Origin: Hofstenia miamia
Taxonomy: Eukaryota; Xenacoelomorpha; Acoela
Direction of reading: 5' to 3'
NCBI GenBank assembly: GCA_004352715.1
Contig: SCFE01000003.1
Span: forward strand, 3,296,696 to 3,360,695
Length of the DNA: 64,000 bases
Positions within the stretch are counted from its first letter, which is position 1. Each line of letters starts with the position of its first letter. The notes below the pieces were generated by a model. That model had not been told where the DNA came from, made no database searches, and worked only from the letters and a program-made list of their open reading frames with translations. Shown here piece by piece: positions 59,486 to 64,000 of this stretch. A program made the translations under genes and the position numbers.

Positions 59486-60770
59486 CGATAATACTAATTT
59501 TTTTTAAAATAAGAGGAAATTGTTCAAAAACTAAAACACAAAGAAAATAATTTAATACACATAATTAATGAATTTATATCTATTAAAAAATATTTCGACT
59601 TAGACATTGATCTGAAAAAGAGCTATCCCTTTTCGTCACAAAATGATCCTTTAAGTTCAGGCACAATATGGATAAAAGTGTCAATTGTTTATTCAGATAT
59701 ATGTGCAATATACCAACAACTACACATGAATTCACAAGCGATCAGAAAGCAATTTCAAAGTCCACATTCTAAGGATTTTAGCGCGAAATGGGAATCAATT
59801 TGGATTAGAGTTTTATTTTCAATAATTGGCTAAAAACTCGTTATCATTCTAAGAGAACTATCAATGCATTAAAATGTTTGAAAAACTGATTTAAGAGTAG
59901 AAGCGATATTATCCGCCTAGTAAAACGCGGTCAAATATACAATCAAGGAAGTCACTGAAGCCTATTGAATAAAATATAGTATAGCATGTCACAATGTACA
60001 GGAACTACATTTGAGTAAACCACAGAAGATTTCTATGACATGCATGGATTACTTAAAAGACGGTCATCTGTACCAAGCGATGAAAATAAGAGGTGATTGG
60101 ACAACCATATGTATATGGCTTACTCTTGTAGGAAACGATCCCAATTTCGTAGTATGTATAGTTCCTACCTATAATTACCAATATTTGGTTAATGATCACA
60201 CATTTATTAATTTCTTATTATTTTATGAAAAAAATTATTCATGATTCAGTTCTTCAACATAGTAGTGAGCGAAGAATTGATACTATGGAACATATCAGAC
60301 TTTATAAAAATTTTCTTACTGCTGTTCTTAAAATCGCTCTTGAATGAATCATGTACCAAGATTCCACCGAAAATTACACTGTGTACACCTTCGATAAACA
60401 TCGCACCTATTTCAGGACAATGCTGTAGATGGCCGAGGCCGTATTTTAAGTAGGCCATGATACATGTTAATTGCAAAATGATATCAGATGATAGCATAGT
60501 TGTGACACAACATTATTTGGATACAATTAGGGTTTAGATTTATTCAATTTGGTGAAATCCCATTAGCAACCAGTTTGAATTGCTAGTGATATCTAGTATT
60601 GCTTGTTTTTAACTATTATTCATAAAATCACCATCCTTAACTTCATATTATTGTTAAAGCTTAGCTATTTCTTTCCGTGCAAAAAATTTTCAAATCAGCG
60701 ATTACATCTAGAATTAAACAATTGATCTAGGACGCCAAATCCTACACCAACCACCAGTTATGTACAATAA
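59486..60770. other. Candidate coding segments upstream of ENO4, unresolved
   Basis: A (+) frame from about 59519 to 59832 is open for about 105 codons without an early ATG and has raised GC (contains SGTIWIKVSIVYSDICAIYQ). A (+) frame around 60003-60240 has a possible 39-nt GT-AG intron (60098-60136) that keeps the frame open whether spliced or not. At 60497-60246 a (-) frame is open (contains AYLKYGLGHLQHCPEIGAMF), and its complement is also largely open. I cannot build a consistent gene or recognise any product. Confidence 0.3.
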
Positions 60771-61334
60771 TTAAATGATCTGATCTAACTTCGACTTCTC
60801 AGAGACCTTCTTTCGCAGTTCTTCGATTGTATGAACGGGTTGTCGTTTTTGCAACATCGTTAAACGTGACTGAATTGATGAAATCATATTGCGCACACGA
60901 TAAATTGATATGCCTACGTTCGTGTAAATATGCATGAAGGATTTTACTTAAATAGAAAATTATTTACCGACTTTGCCTTCATATGCTCTTCACGAAGGGA
61001 ATTTATATAAGGCAGCAACCTCAAGGGCTTTCTAAGCTCATCAGTACGAGATAGTAAGGTCTTCATACGAGTGATATCAGCGTTGATATAAGTCGATGAG
61101 GTTCCCTGCTGTGTGTATGTAGAGAAAAATTTATCAAAGTATTCTGGAATGTCTTCGCGTCTTTGTGAGAATAATGTGCGGATTCTACTTCTGTACAATG
61201 ATGGTACATATTTGAGTTCATCTGTTTTCTCGAAATGATTTTATCGATGCCCACGGTGCATTTTGTCGAGTGGGTGAAAGTCGCGTGTTTTCTGTGTTTA
61301 GACGTGATATTCGCTCTGCCGGTTCATAAAACAT
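60771..61334 (-). CDS. Small unrecognised gene, Arg/Lys-rich
   Basis: Exon 61240-60968 encodes KTDELKYVPSLYRSRIRTLF, then EDIPEYFDKFFSTYTQQG and INSLREEHMKAKS. It ends in phase 0 at TCG|GTAAAT. The next exon starts after CAG at 60869 and ends with RQPVHTIEELRKKVSEKSKL and the TAA at 60773-60771. The intron is 98 bp. Upstream, an ATG at 61334 opens a second frame (MFYEPAERISRLNTEN...) with similar base composition, shifted by one base. Either a short intron or a one-base error joins the two. The protein would be about 160 residues, mostly helical and basic. No family is recognised. It points away from ENO4's far side and shares its strand. Confidence 0.5.
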
Positions 61335-61399
61335 TTATGCCGTCCGTGGCAAAACGTTTTCTGACTTTGCGTTTCAAAGGAAGGGCGGTCTATCCCATG

Positions 61400-63439
61400 G
61401 GATATCGAACACATGATTATATTCATAAACTGAATAATTCAAAATTTTCAATTTTCGTCAAACCATAGTTGATACCAAATTTCCTAATAGGTTTAGTGAA
61501 AATTGTTTGAAAATATGCTCAAAATAATTTGTGTCTATAAAAGGATACAGGCCAGGTTAAGGTAAATTTAAAGCTAACGATTTTAGGCTAAGGACTAGTG
61601 ATTGACAAACTTAAATATTATATCCATAAAAAATCACAAAAACATACATAATGGAAGCAATTTAAACAATTATTCATAAAAAATAATGTTTGAAAGTACC
61701 TGTCAAACTCTCATTGATTAAAATTATATTTTTCCCATTCTTCCAAGTAGTCAAATCGTATTTGTTAAATTATTAATTGCATACTGTTTGTTCGATTGTA
61801 GAGATCGATTATTCCTGCATTATTTTCTCGAAAATTAATGAACAAAATATATACATCATTACATTTTGCACGATTTGCCACAAGAATTTTGATGGAAGCT
61901 ATTTATAAGACCTAGGTAAATTATTTTTGTATTTATTGTGTATAATTTAAGCACCAATCAACATTGTAGTACATGCAATTCAATCGTACACTTCTGACTT
62001 AATAATACTAAGTAGGTTATGACTTTCAGAAAATAAAATTCAATACAGCGTTTGAATTACGAATAATTATTGTGTTACAAGTTGATCAAATTAATAACTC
62101 ATGTAGCAGCTGCTGATTCAGCTAACTTTTGACTCCAGGTCCTCTAAAGCAAAGCAAATCCACATACCAAACTCAAAGAAAGACTTCAAATTGAAGTTAG
62201 TGGAGGCATTCCTAACGCCGAAAATTCAGACATTAGTGAGCCATTCGAAAACAATTTGTTAGCACCATTGATAGCAAGGCTAATCTCGGTTGTGAAATTA
62301 AAGACTTTACGTCTGTTAACTTTGCGAATCTTGATCTATTTTACGGTTGACATCGAGCACTGCGTTGGTGAAGCATGGTGGATTCGAGTCTGCCATTTGA
62401 ACCAAGGTTCATGGAATGACATACATGGCTTCACAATAGAGGCATAAAAATGATCAATCTTAATTGTAATCACAATTTTTTCCTGGATGCTACTATTAGC
62501 ATTATAGATAAACTTGTAAATATAGTTGTGATGAAGACCCAGACTTCTTACATAGGATTTTCAAGTGAACAAATGTTCATTCGTCTAACTAGGCAACTGA
62601 AATTTTAGACTGGGTGGGCCAATCACTCAAAGGAGTGTTTGCTTCAGCTTCGAGATACTGCTGTTTAAAACAGCACATAAATTTAACCCACTTTGGCGTA
62701 TTATCTGTGCTGTTAACAAACTATCAATGTCTTTCAATCCCCTCAACAGAGGATCAAAGACGCACAAGAATTCAGACCAGTGCTATAATAATTAATAAAG
62801 ATACTTGCAGTCCCAGGTAGTCAACATTAGAGGGTGATTCAACGTATCAATTATATTTTAAATTTGAATTCTCGTGAATATTCATTTTTTATTATGAGTC
62901 ATTTCACAAATGTGTTGTGTGCTATGCGCATTTATAACTGTCATGGCTCGCTCTTTATCAACTTCTAAAATGGATGATCTACTTTTCATTTAGTAAAATG
63001 TTCAAAACATTTACAAAGCACTAGGTTTCAGAGGCGTGTTTACGATTTTTAAAACGGCTGTAAACAAACGACGAGTACAGTAATTGTTGATATTGAAAGA
63101 AACGTTTTCTTTCCAATGTCGTAATCTTCTTATTATACCAGACTAAAATATTATGAGAAAATGATTGGCTAAATGAATTTGGCGAAGTTTTTAAGCAATT
63201 GTGAATTACGGTGAGCTATTTTTGTTTGGCAAAAACATTGGAAAAAATTTAAAAACTAAGTCGGAAAATGTATTTTTAGAGTCTAATTTTTCGATATTTT
63301 CACATGAACAAGACTGTCAAAAAACCTTCTGCTCTTATTCATGCAATGTCTTGGCCTATCTTTTTTTATCGATTCAAACTAAGAAGTAAGTAACAAAATA
63401 TCGAAGCTGTTAAAAACAAAATGGTTGCTGTTAACAGCT
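61400..63439. other. Non-genic stretch
   Basis: Open frames at 62256-62447 and 62614-62820 are short and unrecognised. I see no transposon ORF. Confidence 0.4.
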
Positions 63440-63448
63440 TATTTAGCT

Positions 63449-63852
63449 GGTTGGTTCTTAAATCTGTCAATTCATAATCTTATAGCTGTCAAAATTTATC
63501 TTACAACTGTCAGAAAAAGTCGTTTTTGTTTAAAATGAGCTTAATTGGGACATTGCTTAAGATACATCTACTTAAAATAGTAACTATATGAGAAAAGCAT
63601 TAAGATAACATTTCAATTGCTTCCTACATATATAATTTTGAAAATTTTTCAAAGGTTTCACATTTATCAATTACTTTAACTTCAAAAGCTATTTAAATAT
63701 TTTTAAGTATTTTACTATTTACCATATTGATAATGCTTTTTGATTAATGCTATTGGCTAAAAGTGATTTCCATAGTTACATCTTTTTCTGACAGCTGTAA
63801 GATATATTCTGCCAGCCATAAGATTATGAATTGACAGATTTAAGAATCAACC
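63449..63852. mobile_element. MULE-like MITE with 9-bp target-site duplication
   Basis: The 404-bp element starts GGTTGGTTCTTAAATCTGTC and ends with its complement (GGTTGATTCTTAAATCTGTC). The inverted repeats run about 75 bp with few differences. TATTTAGCT lies directly outside both ends (63440-63448 and 63853-63861), and two further bases also match by chance or as part of the duplication. A 9-11-bp duplication and long inverted repeats fit the Mutator superfamily. No transposase is present. Confidence 0.75.
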
Positions 63853-64000
63853 TATTTAGCTGGATATAGTTAGAGTGAGTATGAGACCATTTTATCAATC
63901 TTTATGATCCAAATTTTATCTTATTAAATGCAGTTATATATTTTCATAGCCATACAATCAACACATTATTGCGAAAATTATCGATTGAAAATAGGTATGC

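Noticed and set aside
61235-61468. 77-codon (+) frame
   Set aside because: It overlaps the better-supported (-) gene at 60771-61334 and has no recognisable domain.
62375-62400. tRNA T-arm-like GGATTCGAGTCTGCC
   Set aside because: No matching acceptor, D or anticodon arms.
1-64000. CRISPR arrays, operons, ribosome-binding sites
   Set aside because: The genes have spliceosomal introns and the sequence is eukaryotic. No regularly spaced repeat-spacer array is seen.

Overview
The window is AT-rich metazoan DNA. Genes have spliceosomal introns, several of them only 41-46 bp and others up to 3.7 kb, with a strong preference for TTTAG-type 3' splice sites. The two recognisable host genes are animal genes: a ZC3H14/Nab2-type poly(A)-binding protein and the enolase-like protein ENO4. 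The rest is dominated by decayed transposons: APE-type non-LTR retrotransposons, mariner/Tc1, hAT, piggyBac, Polinton-type DNA polymerase fragments and several MITE-like inverted-repeat elements. The species cannot be named from the sequence; a compact-intron, repeat-rich invertebrate fits best.

Layout. 1-2415 is non-genic with degenerate repeats, followed by a 1000-base assembly gap. 3416-7060 holds a (+) LINE 3' end jammed into a decayed (-) LINE, with a 530-bp exact duplication at the gap edge that is probably an assembly artefact. 7.1-17.9 kb is repeat-derived, with three fragments of a Polinton-type protein-primed DNA polymerase B, two of them facing each other. 17,949-27,632 (+) is a complete 12-exon ZC3H14-like gene. 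28.7-34.4 kb is transposon territory: LINE 3' ends, a hAT terminus, a decayed CR1-like LINE, a hAT-like MITE and a deleted mariner. 34,661-39,508 (+) is an unrecognised multi-exon gene. 39.8-46.5 kb is LINE-rich and includes one LINE with an intact 1104-residue ORF2. 46.8-50 kb holds a foldback element, a Tc1/mariner remnant, a LINE 3' end and a piggyBac remnant. 50,848-59,485 (-) is a complete 12-exon ENO4 gene. 60,771-61,334 (-) is a small unrecognised gene. The right end carries a MULE-like MITE with a 9-bp target-site duplication.

Most interesting points: (i) the intact LINE ORF2 carries a 2A-like motif (GIEKNPGP) near its N terminus and overlaps the ORF1 stop by 11 nt; (ii) LINE 3' ends of several different subfamilies share a terminal hairpin preceded by a TTGACGCT-like box; (iii) the ENO4 gene appears to use two GC-AG introns, one of them strongly supported by protein alignment, and has lost most enolase catalytic residues; (iv) a set of hAT-like short elements each carry a different reiterated palindromic word. 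Exon models were checked by hand for splice dinucleotides and phase. No database search or alignment software was available.
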